Positions 44,128 to 52,553 are shown, counted from the first letter of the stretch. The stretch is 64,000 nt of DNA from Chryseobacterium paludis (GCF_025403485.1 NZ_CP099966.1:1612001-1676000), one strand, 5' to 3'. A program made the numbers and translations. The notes: generated by a model not told the origin, from the sequence alone.

Positions 44128-45210
44128 TTATGATGTTAACAAAGTGATACCGGCCATATCAGCTTTTCCATTTTTCAGGAATTCATAGGTCATTCGATCT
44201 GCGTGACAGTCAATAAACTGTATCTTTTTCAGATTATTATTTTTAAAAAAGGTATTTATAAGTGTTGAATTCTGAAATGTAACCCTTTTAAAATCAGAAT
44301 TTTCAAAATAACAATCCTCCAGTCTACCATCGAAAACAATATCTTCAATCTGTATCCCAATAAAAGAGGTCCTATTCCATACTGCACCTTCAACGGTATT
44401 ATTGATGAAAGCCCCGGATTTAAATTTCACGCCTGAGAAATCAGCTTCGGAAAAATCACAACCTTTGGTATGGCTTTCTAAAAATTCAGCATCTTTCAGT
44501 GAACACTCAATAAACTGATTATTAGCAAGGCTGGAGCCCAGAATATGACTGCTGCTCATATCAGATGTTGAAAAGTCGCACCGGTCAACATGATTTCTTT
44601 TAAGAAAATTAATTCCAGTAAGATTGGCGCCAAAGAAGTCACAGCTTTTGATGTAGCTTTTTGAAAATTCAGTTTCTTTCAGGGAGCAGCCTTTAAATAT
44701 ATTATTGACTAAGTTGGAGTTCTGAATCTTGCTTCCGCTAATGTTGGAATCTGAAAAATCACATTGATCAACATTATTCCCTTTTAGGATAAGACCTGAT
44801 ATATCCGACCCAATAAACTTACATTTCTGTATATCGGACGAACTGAATTTGTCATGAAGATTATTTAACCCCGAAAAATCCGCATCTATCCAACTTCCGT
44901 TTGACATATTCCAACTGGGCTTTTTCTCATCTTTTCCGGATAAAGGTTCTTCATTTTTTTCAGCTAAAGGTTCAATCGGGGTTTCCTCCGGGATTGCTGA
45001 CTGAAAATTATCTGAAAAATAATTAAGATCAACACCCAGAATTTCCGCAAGACGGATAAAAGTAGTGATATCGGGCATTGATTCGCCACGCTCCCATTTT
45101 CCAACAGCCTGTGAGCTTATGAATAAACGCTGGGCAAGCTGAGCTTGTGAGATATTAATTTTCTTTCGTGCCTCGACAATTTTATTGCCAATGATTTTAG
45201 TATTTAACAT
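44128..45210 (-). CDS. XRE HTH protein fused to pentapeptide repeats
   Basis: A 360-residue fusion. Residues 1-65 are an XRE HTH (ARKKINISQAQLAQRLFISS, QAVGKWERGESMP). A charged, Glu/Lys-rich linker (about 70-100) leads into some 240 residues of pentapeptide repeats, for example DADFSGL, CDFSDSNIS, CDFFGANLT, CDFSEADFSG and CYFENSDF. Pentapeptide right-handed quadrilateral helices include DNA mimics such as Qnr that bind gyrase, but the repeats here are also fused to a DNA-binding domain. It is the first gene of an operon with a DrrAB-like exporter, preceded by a well-formed promoter at 45240-45270. A regulator or sensor for the exporter is the likeliest role. Confidence 0.88.
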   Translation of the reverse strand: MLNTKIIGNKIVEARKKINISQAQLAQRLFISSQAVGKWERGESMPDITTFIRLAEILGVDLNYFSDNFQSAIPEETPIEPLAEKNEEPLSGKDEKKPSWNMSNGSWIDADFSGLNNLHDKFSSSDIQKCKFIGSDISGLILKGNNVDQCDFSDSNISGSKIQNSNLVNNIFKGCSLKETEFSKSYIKSCDFFGANLTGINFLKRNHVDRCDFSTSDMSSSHILGSSLANNQFIECSLKDAEFLESHTKGCDFSEADFSGVKFKSGAFINNTVEGAVWNRTSFIGIQIEDIVFDGRLEDCYFENSDFKRVTFQNSTLINTFFKNNNLKKIQFIDCHADRMTYEFLKNGKADMAGITLLTS

Positions 45211-45239
45211 GATCGTATTTATTTATTTTTTCGACACTA

Positions 45240-45270
45240 CAAAGGTATTGGGGCCTATTTCCAGAATCAA
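45240..45270 (-). promoter_or_regulatory. Promoter of the HTH-pentapeptide/ABC operon
   Basis: Minus-strand TTG (complement at 45268-45270), a 20-base spacer, then TACCTTTG (complement at 45240-45247). This fits the Bacteroidota -33/-7 consensus TTG-N19-21-TAnnTTTG better than any other site seen here. The first start codon is about 30 bases downstream. Confidence 0.65.
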
Positions 45271-45451
45271 AAAAATACAGAAACTTATAGTTGTATTTAC
45301 GCTACTTTTAGTTGTAATCCACCACTGTGAGTGGTCTATTGAGTTATTTCGATGAATTTGCTCTTCATAAGACCTGAATAGATACATTTTCTTTAAAAAA
45401 CTAATGATCTATTTTTTCTGCTATCCTGTCTTTCTTTAATATCAATTTATA

Positions 45452-45856
45452 TTACTTCCATTCTGCCCTGTGCATGATAAAACTGCTTTCCTGTTTTACG
45501 AATCCTACTTTTGGATAATACTCCATCGCGGTTGGCACTGATAAAAGCAATACCATCGATTGCTCACCCACTTTTTCTTTCGTTAAATTGATCAGTTTTC
45601 TTCCAACACCTTCTTTTTGATATTCACCTCTAATGGCAAGATCGGAAAGATAGCAGCACCAAACCCAATCTGTAATAGATCGCGAAACCCCTACCAACAG
45701 ATCATTATGCCAAGCTGTAACAATGAGATCTGAATTGTTGAGCATCTTTTGAATCCTTTCTTTATCATTCGTTGGGCGAGGCAGCCCCGCATTATCATAA
45801 AGTTCAATAACCTGATCAGCGGTTGGTATTTTATCTGTACAGTATTCTATTTCCAT
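45452..45856 (-). CDS. GNAT family N-acetyltransferase
   Basis: A 134-residue GNAT protein with the acetyl-CoA loop EYQKEGVGRKLINLTKEKVG and a C-terminal YYPKVGFVKQESSFI. It has VGVSRSITDWVWCCYLSDLAI as the strand before the loop. Substrate unknown. It is not coupled to the HTH-pentapeptide gene, 241 bases away; that gap holds a small hairpin (ACCACT/AGTGGT near 45321-45335) without a T run. Confidence 0.85.
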   Translation of the reverse strand: MEIEYCTDKIPTADQVIELYDNAGLPRPTNDKERIQKMLNNSDLIVTAWHNDLLVGVSRSITDWVWCCYLSDLAIRGEYQKEGVGRKLINLTKEKVGEQSMVLLLSVPTAMEYYPKVGFVKQESSFIMHRAEWK

Positions 45857-46056
45857 GGTTCATATATTTTTTTATTCATAATTATTCTTTAAAATTGATG
45901 TCTTTGTTTTTTATCATGGTATTTCTAACGTCAGATATGTAAAATCAATTAAGATCATTAGTTAAAATAAGTATCTAAATTAAACATAAAATATATAAAT
46001 CATCTGTATACAAAACACAATATAAATTTCATACAATACATTGATTAATATTGATT

Positions 46057-46064
46057 TATATTTG
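46057..46064 (+). promoter_or_regulatory. -7 promoter element (TATATTTG) for the VOC gene
   Basis: A perfect TAnnTTTG match 47 bases upstream of the start codon at 46112. A TTG at 46041-46043 is 13 bases before it, closer than the usual 19-21. Confidence 0.5.
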
Positions 46065-46111
46065 TTTTTGAAAATAATACGTATAAATAATTTTCCACCA
46101 ATCATTAAAAA

Positions 46112-46492
46112 ATGAAACTTAATCACCTTAATTTAAGTGTTCCAGATATAGCATCAGCGCGTTCTTTTTTTGAAACTTATCTGGATTTTACCTGTACCGA
46201 CAGCAAGTTAAACGATAGCCTTTCCGTATTAACCGGTGAAGATGGCTTTATCTTGGTACTGATGAGCCAACAGATGAATCGTAATGGAAACAACGCTTAC
46301 CCAGATAGCTTTCATATTGGGTTTTATCTTAAAAATGAAGCGGAAGTTCTGGCGAAATTTGAACAGTTAGCAAGCGCTGGGTTTATTCTGGAACACGAAC
46401 CACAAAGGATCAGAAAAGTCTTTGGTTTTTATTATCTGCATCAGAATATACTTATAGAAATTGTCTGCGAACTTCAGGACCCCAATGAATAG
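46112..46492 (+). CDS. VOC family protein
   Basis: A 126-residue vicinal oxygen chelate fold protein: MKLNHLNLSVPDIASARSFF at the start (metal-side His) and IVCELQDP at the end. Two beta-alpha-beta repeats with a metal site formed by the N-terminal His, a mid-chain His (DSFHIGFYL) and a C-terminal Glu. Members include glyoxalases and resistance proteins; the substrate is unknown. A single-gene unit. Confidence 0.85.
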   Translation: MKLNHLNLSVPDIASARSFFETYLDFTCTDSKLNDSLSVLTGEDGFILVLMSQQMNRNGNNAYPDSFHIGFYLKNEAEVLAKFEQLASAGFILEHEPQRIRKVFGFYYLHQNILIEIVCELQDPNE

Positions 46493-46609
46493 GTATTTAA
46501 ACTTATAGCATAATGAACAGCAAATTACGACTTAGTTTTCGTTATATCTTTTGCTATATCTAAATAAATAACAGCTCTAAACTCCTATTAATAAAGGGTT
46601 TTTAATTTT

Positions 46610-46629
46610 TATTATGTTCAGACATAATA
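46610..46629. promoter_or_regulatory. Operator-like dyad
   Basis: TATTATGT, loop TCAG, ACATAATA: an 8-bp perfect inverted repeat ending 5 bases before a TATATTTA -7-like element, so a regulator bound here would block that promoter. Confidence 0.4.
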
Positions 46630-46697
46630 ATGTTATATTTACTCCGTTTACTATACACGTAAGCTCATATTTTGAGTTTTCATGGTTATTAGTTTTT

Positions 46698-46727
46698 AAT
46701 CCTCAACTTCGGTTGGGGATTTTTTTG
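46698..46727 (+). terminator. Strong orphan terminator with TTCG loop
   Basis: Stem AATCCTCAAC with GTTGGGGATT (one wobble), TTCG tetraloop, then TTTTTT. It lies 206 bases past the VOC stop codon, about 60 bases after the -7-like element at 46634. Confidence 0.8.
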
Positions 46728-46864
46728 TGAGCTATAAATATAATAATCCCTTTCTACCAGAAGACTTTGTTTATAAAAACGCCTACCCCAAAAACCTTTA
46801 AATAAAAGATTTCGACAGTCTCCTTTTTTAAAATCCTTTTTTTAAATTTGACTCATATTTGTCA

Positions 46865-46872
46865 TATATTTG
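46865..46872 (+). promoter_or_regulatory. -7 promoter element (TATATTTG) for the XRE gene
   Basis: A perfect TAnnTTTG match 24 bases upstream of ATG 46897; a TTTG at 46847-46850 lies 14 bases earlier, shorter than the usual spacing. Confidence 0.55.
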
Positions 46873-46896
46873 TAAAAACACATATATATTTTGGTT

Positions 46897-47256
46897 ATGG
46901 AAAAGCTAAGAAGTTTAAGAAAACAAAGAGGAATATCACAGGAAAAAATGGCTAATGCAATTGCCACTGATCCTTCCAATTATTCACGCAAAGAAAGAGG
47001 TGAGGTAAGGATATACGATGATGAATGGGAAAAATTAGCAAAGTTCTTAGAGGTTCCTGTTGAAGATATTAAAGAAGAAGTTGTTGCAAATATTGTCAAT
47101 AATAATGACAGTACCACTTTCAATGATAACGCAGGTAACTTTAACCAATACTATACTATTCCTAATTCTATCATAGAGAACTTACAAAGTTTTATTAAAG
47201 TATTGATGGAGCAAAATGAAGATTTGAAAGAGGAAAATAAGAAATTGAAAGGTTAA
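46897..47256 (+). CDS. XRE family HTH regulator with C-terminal coiled coil
   Basis: 119 residues from ATG 46897 (a TTG at 46891 is less likely). An N-terminal HTH (MEKLRSLRKQRGISQEKMAN, IATDPSNYSRKERGE) covers about 1-65. A low-complexity Asn-rich middle (NNNDSTTFNDNAGNF) leads to a C-terminal coiled coil (IENLQSFIKVLMEQNEDLKE) likely used for dimerisation. A transcription regulator; target unknown. A terminator follows at 47289. Confidence 0.85.
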   Translation: MEKLRSLRKQRGISQEKMANAIATDPSNYSRKERGEVRIYDDEWEKLAKFLEVPVEDIKEEVVANIVNNNDSTTFNDNAGNFNQYYTIPNSIIENLQSFIKVLMEQNEDLKEENKKLKG

Positions 47257-47288
47257 TAAGGGTAACAGTACCTTTTTTTTAAAAATAT

Positions 47289-47321
47289 AAATACCACTTT
47301 AGAAGCGGTATTTTTTTTTTA
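47289..47321 (+). terminator. Terminator of the XRE gene
   Basis: Stem AAATACC (47289-47295) with GGTATTT (47307-47313) around an 11-base loop, then a long T run. Confidence 0.75.
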
Positions 47322-47461
47322 AAATTAATAATGAAAATTTAAAGAATAGTAGAGTTAAAATCTAATACAAGATTACAAATATTTCTAAATCCTTTTACAA
47401 AATCAAAATTCAGTTTTTCTCTTAACTTTACAGGAATACGAAGTGAGCTCATCTAATAGAG

Positions 47462-47935
47462 ATGGCTTTATTTGACTCGTTATTTATTATGGATTTTAAT
47501 AACATTTATTTTAAAGATCAATACTTAATTATTGAAAACTCTTTCATGTTGGAAAAGATTGATATAACCTCTTTTGATGACATCATCATTTCCCATGAAT
47601 TTCCGACCCAGAAATACAAGTTGTACATGTTCTTTACACAACCTGTAAAATATGAACCAAGGAAAGGCTTTATTAATAAATTGATTTGCGCAATCTTCAA
47701 TCGCAATAACAACCCTAAGGAGATCAAGAGGTCTTATTATGATACTTCTGTAGAAAAATTGCTTCCAATGATTAAGCAATGTCTACCGGAGGCTAATATT
47801 CCAGATTTAAGAAACAGTGTATTTTGGGGAACAGAAGACGAAAAAAATGGGTTTCAAAGAACCCTTCATATTTACAGTAAGGATAAACTTTCTTTAACCG
47901 ATGTATTTAAAAAGCATAATATGATGCGTAAATAA
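47462..47935 (+). CDS. Hypothetical protein
   Basis: A 157-residue protein with no recognised family. It has no signal peptide or transmembrane helix, and no catalytic motif stands out. The N-terminal half is beta-rich (IYFKDQYLIIENSFMLEKID), with a basic segment RKGFINKLICAIFNRNNN and a C-terminal KHNMMRK. Coding use matches its neighbours. It sits alone between the XRE and HD-domain genes. Function cannot be stated. Confidence 0.55.
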   Translation: MALFDSLFIMDFNNIYFKDQYLIIENSFMLEKIDITSFDDIIISHEFPTQKYKLYMFFTQPVKYEPRKGFINKLICAIFNRNNNPKEIKRSYYDTSVEKLLPMIKQCLPEANIPDLRNSVFWGTEDEKNGFQRTLHIYSKDKLSLTDVFKKHNMMRK

Positions 47936-48014
47936 GAGGCCTCATAAGTTTCTTAAACCAGTTTAAGAAGGTATAAAATCTAAGTATATAAATTTGTTTC
48001 AAGAAATTAATACA

Positions 48015-48664
48015 ATGGCATTACATACACCAAAACTCGTCGCTGGTATATCCATCCCTGATAGCAGTTTAGCCAAACAGGCTACTGAACTTTTAATTGA
48101 ACATGGTTCAGAATTCCTTTATAATCATTCACTGAGGACGTTTATTTTTGCCTCATTGAATGGCGATCAAAGAAAACTGGTTTATGATCCGGAACTTTTA
48201 TATATCTGTTCTGTTTTTCATGACTGGGACTTACGCCACATTACAGCAGTCCTAATAAACGTTTTGAAGTGGACGGAGCCGATGCAGCACGTAATTTTCT
48301 GAGGGGACATGGCTTATCAGATCAGACCTTACAATTGGTTTGGGATGCCATTGCACTGCATACTACACCAGGAATTGTAGAATATAAAGAGGCTGAAGCG
48401 GTATTACTAAACTCCGGGGTTGCACTGGATGTGGTAGGAAAAGGATATGATCAGCTATCGGATACTATTCGAAAGGAAATTACAAGTTATTTCCCACGCA
48501 CCAATTTTAAGAAAACAATTATACCCACTTTTTTTGAAGGGTTCAGACATAAACCACACACGACCTACGGCAACATGAATGCTGATATCTGTACCTGTAT
48601 GATCCCAGGTTTTAAAAGCCCCAATTTTTGTGATGCCATCTGGCAATCTCCCTGGGAGGAATAA
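48015..48664 (+). pseudogene. Frameshifted HD-domain (cyanamide hydratase-like) gene
   Basis: Two overlapping frames join into one HD-domain protein if one T is restored at about 48225 (CATGAC-TGGGAC would read HDLGL with the extra T). Frame 1 gives MALHTPKLVAGISIPDSSLA through NHSLRTFIFAS and PELLYICSVFHD. Frame 2 continues RFEVDGADAARNFLRGHG, LHTTPGIVEYKE and ends FCDAIWQSPWEE. H...HD metal residues are present. The ancestral enzyme would be a cytosolic HD hydrolase related to cyanamide hydratase; the exact substrate is not assured. Frameshift or sequencing error cannot be told apart here. Confidence 0.75.
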
Positions 48665-48706
48665 TATATAATTTTCAAACTCAGGTCTGTAGTATAATTT
48701 AAAAAA

Positions 48707-48731
48707 GAGGCTGCTCACAGTGAGCAGCCTC
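48707..48731 (-). terminator. Terminator of the DUF5648-like lipoprotein gene
   Basis: An 11-bp perfect stem (GAGGCTGCTCA with TGAGCAGCCTC) and three-base loop; the complement of the preceding A run gives a T tail on the minus strand. Confidence 0.85.
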
Positions 48732-48762
48732 CTTATACCTAAAAAAATTTTATCAAAGATGA

Positions 48763-49308
48763 TTAAGGGGTTACATAGAATCTTGGCCCATGATATTTCC
48801 ACGTGTCATTTCCATATCCCAATTCATTAAAACTGGTTGTATAGAAATGTGATCCTCTTTTAGTATTGAAATATTCGTATACCGGAATGTTAGTTCCATT
48901 TAAATTGATAGGTGCACCTAACATTTTAATTTTCCTCCAACCGTTTGCTTCTTGCAATTCATCAACAATTCCACTAATATAAGAATCCCCGGTGTTTGTA
49001 TTATGCCAAATTGTAATATAAGGGTTACTGGTTACTACAGGACCTACAGCTCCTAAAACTCTCTCTTTAAAATAGGATGCAGGAAACGGGTGATCCTGAA
49101 TGGTATAATAATGTTGCATTCTAGAGTCACTGTAGTAAGCTTGAATTATGTTAGGCATTTCAAACTTAGCCTCTCCATTCTGTGTTCTTGCTTTTGCTGC
49201 CACTACATTCATGTTTTCATCATTTTGCATATCTGTATCAGATGAGCAGCTTGTGAAAGTTAAAAATACCGTTAATGTCAACGCTGACATTCTGAAAAAA
49301 TTTCTCAT
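48763..49308 (-). CDS. Lipoprotein with DUF5648-like repeats
   Basis: A 181-residue protein with a signal peptide and lipobox-like TFTSC, followed by a short charged linker. The rest has two YYT/FYT repeats: MQHYYTIQDHPFPASYF and SHFYTTSFNELGYGNDTWKY, with YEYFNTKRGSHFYT, the wording of DUF5648 propeller-like repeats seen in secreted glycan-related proteins. It is probably surface-exposed. A TACCTTTG -7 element at 49343-49350 precedes it. Family assignment is by repeat wording and is moderate. Confidence 0.6.
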   Translation of the reverse strand: MRNFFRMSALTLTVFLTFTSCSSDTDMQNDENMNVVAAKARTQNGEAKFEMPNIIQAYYSDSRMQHYYTIQDHPFPASYFKERVLGAVGPVVTSNPYITIWHNTNTGDSYISGIVDELQEANGWRKIKMLGAPINLNGTNIPVYEYFNTKRGSHFYTTSFNELGYGNDTWKYHGPRFYVTP

Positions 49309-49342
49309 AAAACTGTTTAATTATTTAACGTTAAAGTTTTGA

Positions 49343-49350
49343 CAAAGGTA
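49343..49350 (-). promoter_or_regulatory. -7 promoter element (TACCTTTG) for the lipoprotein gene
   Basis: A minus-strand TAnnTTTG match 34 bases upstream of the start codon. Confidence 0.5.
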
Positions 49351-49760
49351 CAAAAATTCTTTAATTAGTGATTAATAAACAATATATAAACACCATTAAT
49401 ATTACATTTCTTACAAAAATTATATCACTTATTAGTGTAATAAAACAATCAATATTTACAAATTTTAAATGATAAAGAATTTAAACATTCTTTTTATTAA
49501 ATTATTTTAAAATAAATTATAGAAGTGATAATTTATTACACAATCTCACCAACCGTTTCAATTCTTAATAAGAAATCTTTCACTAGTATTTCATTGTGTC
49601 TTCTTACATTTTGAATATCTTATTATTTTTTATAGCTGAATTATTTTAAAATACGTTCTAAAACAATTCACAAATCAGGGATCGTATAAACAACTGCAGA
49701 CAAATCATTTAACATAAAAAAAAATATTAAAAAAACACAAGTAAATAATATTTATATCTA

Positions 49761-49768
49761 TACATTTG
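49761..49768 (+). promoter_or_regulatory. -7 promoter element (TACATTTG) for the T9SS cargo gene
   Basis: A perfect TAnnTTTG match 21 bases upstream of the start codon at 49790. No -33 TTG at standard spacing. Confidence 0.6.
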
Positions 49769-49789
49769 ACTAATTAACACATAAATACA

Positions 49790-50680
49790 ATGAGAAAAAT
49801 TTTTATTATTGGTGCTTATTTAGGGATATATTCTTTGAATGCACAAACGACCATTTTTGAAGACAGCTTTGAAAGCTATGCAGACTTTGCTTACACGACA
49901 GGAACTGTTGGCAGTTGGACTTTAACAGACCTTGATGGTAAAAACTCGTATATTTTAAACGGTTCTAGTTTTCCTAATCAGTCGATTCCAAAAGCCTTTA
50001 TTGTCTTTAATAAAGCAGGAATAGTTCCGGCTACGATATCTGACCAGACAGGTGCCAGAACTGGTAATAAGGCAATGGCCTGTTTTAATGTGAGTACTCC
50101 AGCTCCACTTGTCAATAATGACTGGCTGATCAGTCCTAAGATTACTTTAGGATCTACTGGAAATAATGTTAGCTTCTGGGTAAAATCAATCAATGAATTA
50201 TACGGTGAAGAAAAATTTAATGTATGGGTATCTACTACAAATACCAATACCACAAGTTTTACTAAGCTTAATCCTAATGTGATTGTTACTCCAGCTGTCG
50301 TAGAATATAACCAGCATACTTTTAATTTAGATGCTTACGCCGGACAAAGTGTATATATTGCTATACAGTGTGTTTCAGATGATCAGTTTGCCTTGTTTGT
50401 TGATGACTTTAAAGTTACAACAACAGGAACCTTAGGTACTTCTGAAACGTCTAAAGCTTCTTCTAATATCTCTGTATATCCAAATCCGGTATCCGACATT
50501 CTTACTGTTAAATCTAAAGAAAAGATTAATAATATAGAAGTTTTCGATATCAGCGGAAGAAAAGTAAATGCTACTTTAAATAATGACAAAGTTGATGTGA
50601 GAGCTTTAAATTCGGGAAGTTATATCATCAATATTGAAACTAAGGAAGGTAAAACTACTGAGAAGTTTATCAAAAAATAA
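49790..50680 (+). CDS. Choice-of-anchor J protein with T9SS type A sorting tail
   Basis: A 296-residue exported protein with a signal peptide (MRKIFIIGAYLGIYSLNAQ). The central domain (about 20-210) is a choice-of-anchor J/cleaved-adhesin-like jelly roll: IFEDSFESYADF, DWLISPKITL, VSFWVKSI, and VDDFKVTTTG. The C-terminal 70 residues are a type A T9SS sorting domain beginning NISVYPNPVSDILTV and ending GSYIINIETKEGKTTEKFIKK. It is probably displayed on or released from the surface; binding partner unknown. Confidence 0.9.
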   Translation: MRKIFIIGAYLGIYSLNAQTTIFEDSFESYADFAYTTGTVGSWTLTDLDGKNSYILNGSSFPNQSIPKAFIVFNKAGIVPATISDQTGARTGNKAMACFNVSTPAPLVNNDWLISPKITLGSTGNNVSFWVKSINELYGEEKFNVWVSTTNTNTTSFTKLNPNVIVTPAVVEYNQHTFNLDAYAGQSVYIAIQCVSDDQFALFVDDFKVTTTGTLGTSETSKASSNISVYPNPVSDILTVKSKEKINNIEVFDISGRKVNATLNNDKVDVRALNSGSYIINIETKEGKTTEKFIKK

Positions 50681-50707
50681 GTACTGACAGACTTGAATTC
50701 ATAATTG

Positions 50708-50735
50708 AAAAACACTCCAAATGGAGTGTTTTTTA
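50708..50735. terminator. Terminator of the T9SS cargo gene
   Basis: An 11-bp stem (AAAACACTCCA with TGGAGTGTTTT) with a two-base loop, then TTTT. It may also serve the convergent minus-strand gene ending at 50755. Confidence 0.88.
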
Positions 50736-50754
50736 TTGGATACAAATCCACTTT

Positions 50755-51309
50755 CTACATTTTCCTATTGTCGACAATGACATCAAATGGGTTTTCAAAA
50801 GAACTTCTATCTTTTAAATATTGCTTGTCTTCTTCTGTTAATTCATCTGTTCCCAGCCCAATGTCTTCCCACTCCTTTCCGTCCTCTCTTCTATGGGCAA
50901 ATTCAATACTTTTAATTGTTGGTTTTTTATTTAATCCTAAAACAGTCAGATCCATCAATTGACCTTCTTTAATTTCACCCTTCATAATTCGTCCAAACAG
51001 GAAAAACTGTCGTCCTGTAATTTGGAAAACATAATCAAGTTTAAACTGAGCAACAACTCGATCTCGCCAACTATGTCCACAATACCTGCATTGCTTTGCC
51101 TTTGGTGTACGGGCAAGTTTATAACACTTCGGACAGTTGTTGAAAAATACCTTTTCTGGAGTTTCAGCCATAATCCGCTTAGCTACTTCCAGTTCAAATT
51201 CTTCAGGAGTACTCTGAATATACATATGATACTGCAATGCTAACATTTCATCATTAGTCATCAAATTGCTAAAATAGTTTTTGATATAGTCTACAGTCTC
51301 TTTTTCCAC
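50755..51309 (-). CDS. Zinc-ribbon protein with translation-factor domain-2-like barrel
   Basis: A 184-residue cytosolic protein. A zinc ribbon has NCPKC and QCRYCGHSW (residues about 59-80). After it comes a beta barrel (about 88-140), YVFQITGRQFFLFGRIMKGE, then GQLMDLTVLGLNKKPTIKSIEF. That pattern is strikingly like domain 2 of EF-Tu/IF2-type GTPases, though no GTP-binding domain exists here. The C-terminus (TDELTEEDKQYLKDRSSFEN) is charged. It may bind RNA or the ribosome; the role is not known. Confidence 0.65.
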   Translation of the reverse strand: MEKETVDYIKNYFSNLMTNDEMLALQYHMYIQSTPEEFELEVAKRIMAETPEKVFFNNCPKCYKLARTPKAKQCRYCGHSWRDRVVAQFKLDYVFQITGRQFFLFGRIMKGEIKEGQLMDLTVLGLNKKPTIKSIEFAHRREDGKEWEDIGLGTDELTEEDKQYLKDRSSFENPFDVIVDNRKM

Positions 51310-51380
51310 GTTCAGTCTTATTTTGATTCTTACTCAGTGAAAAGGATTTTCAATCAGAACCTTCCTTTTCCATTTCTGTA

Positions 51381-52502
51381 TTAATATTTCCTAATTTTCA
51401 CACAGGAAACACCATTTATTTTTAGCTTCTTCCCTATTTTTTTTAGTAAGCCTGTTTTTTCATCACGCCGGAATACAAAAACATTTCCGCTACCTGCATT
51501 GGCTACAATTAAAAACTTCCCTGTTTCATCCATATCAAACACCCGTGCCTGTTTTCCATAAGTAGATTGATAACCAACATTTTTTAATGTTCCATCATTA
51601 AGAATTGAAAAAATGGCAATATTATTTTCATCACCCCGATTAGAAGCATATAAAAACTTACCGTCTGGAGAAATGTGAATGTCAGAGCTTTCAAAATTTT
51701 CTTTAACCTCATCTGAATGGGTATTGATCCTTTGGATATTCTCTAGTTTCCCATTATCATATGAATAAGCATCGACTGCTCCACCCAATTCTTCAATGCA
51801 ATAGGCAAATTTACCATCGGGATGAAAAGTAAAATGTCTTGGTCCAGTTCCCGCATTGGTCGTTATAAAAGGCTGTTCAGCAGTTTGTAATGGTTCGGTT
51901 CTATCACCTTCAAATCGATAGGATCTAATTTTGTCCGCACCCAGATCAGGGGCAAAAAGGTAATTAAAGTCTGGTGAAAAAACAGTTGAATGAACATGGG
52001 AGCGGTCTTGTCTATAAGGATTGATACTCCCTTCTGAAAACTGAAAATTCTGAACACCCGGCTGTATGGTTCCATTTTCTAAAATCGGATATACAGAAAT
52101 ACTTCCTTCTGTATAATTTCCATTGACCAGCCATTTTCCATTCTTGTGAACAGTTACATACACCGGATTCTCACCGCCACTCTTTTGACTGTTGATAAAA
52201 CGGAGCGTTTTCTTTTCGGGATTAAATTCAAAACTGCTTACACTTCCTGCATTTTGCGTTTTACTTTCGGTGCATGCAAAAATGTATTTCCCATTGGGAG
52301 ATAAAGTTAAATAGGACGGATTTAAAACACCTTTAAAAGATGTTATTTTAGATAGTTTTCCACTAATGGTATCCAGTCGGTATACATAAATACCTTCTGT
52401 AGTTTTATCCCGGTTAAAAGATCCGAAAAAGACGTAGTTATTTTGTGAGTACAGATGTATTGATGCAAAAACGGCAACGGTTAAGGCTATTAATTTTTTC
52501 AA
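51381..52502 (-). CDS. Secreted lactonase family beta-propeller protein
   Basis: A 373-residue protein with a signal peptide (MKKLIALTVAVFASIHLYSQ) and a seven-bladed propeller typical of the YbhE/6-phosphogluconolactonase-like lactonase family. Repeated blades show YLTLSPNGKYIFACTE, HSTVFSPDFNYLFAPDLGADKIRSY, HFTFHPDGKFAYCIEE and DIHISPDGKFLYASNRG. The conserved R/H/E lactonase residues are suggested by RHFTFHP and NRGDENNIAIF. The signal peptide places it outside the cytosol, so a pentose-phosphate role is unlikely. Substrate unknown. Confidence 0.85.
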   Translation of the reverse strand: MKKLIALTVAVFASIHLYSQNNYVFFGSFNRDKTTEGIYVYRLDTISGKLSKITSFKGVLNPSYLTLSPNGKYIFACTESKTQNAGSVSSFEFNPEKKTLRFINSQKSGGENPVYVTVHKNGKWLVNGNYTEGSISVYPILENGTIQPGVQNFQFSEGSINPYRQDRSHVHSTVFSPDFNYLFAPDLGADKIRSYRFEGDRTEPLQTAEQPFITTNAGTGPRHFTFHPDGKFAYCIEELGGAVDAYSYDNGKLENIQRINTHSDEVKENFESSDIHISPDGKFLYASNRGDENNIAIFSILNDGTLKNVGYQSTYGKQARVFDMDETGKFLIVANAGSGNVFVFRRDEKTGLLKKIGKKLKINGVSCVKIRKY

Positions 52503-52553
52503 TTTCTTTAAAGTTTATTGGAAGCTCTGGTAATAGAGTAATACTCCACAAAT

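Larger units (their letters stand above)
46493..46890. other. Intergenic region with dyad, -7 element and terminator
   Basis: 398 bases with no gene. It contains a dyad at 46610-46629, TATATTTA at 46634-46641, a strong UUCG terminator at 46698-46727, and the promoter element of the XRE gene at 46865-46872. Together the first three could form a small RNA gene of roughly 90 bases. Confidence 0.55.
49309..49789. other. AT-rich intergenic region between divergent genes
   Basis: 481 bases very low in GC with no gene. It carries the -7 elements for the lipoprotein (49343-49350, minus) and the T9SS cargo gene (49761-49768, plus). No further structure stands out. Confidence 0.6.

Noticed and set aside
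45318..45335. ACCACT...AGTGGT hairpin as a terminator
   Set aside because: No T run on either strand; it is a short inverted repeat without support as a terminator or operator.
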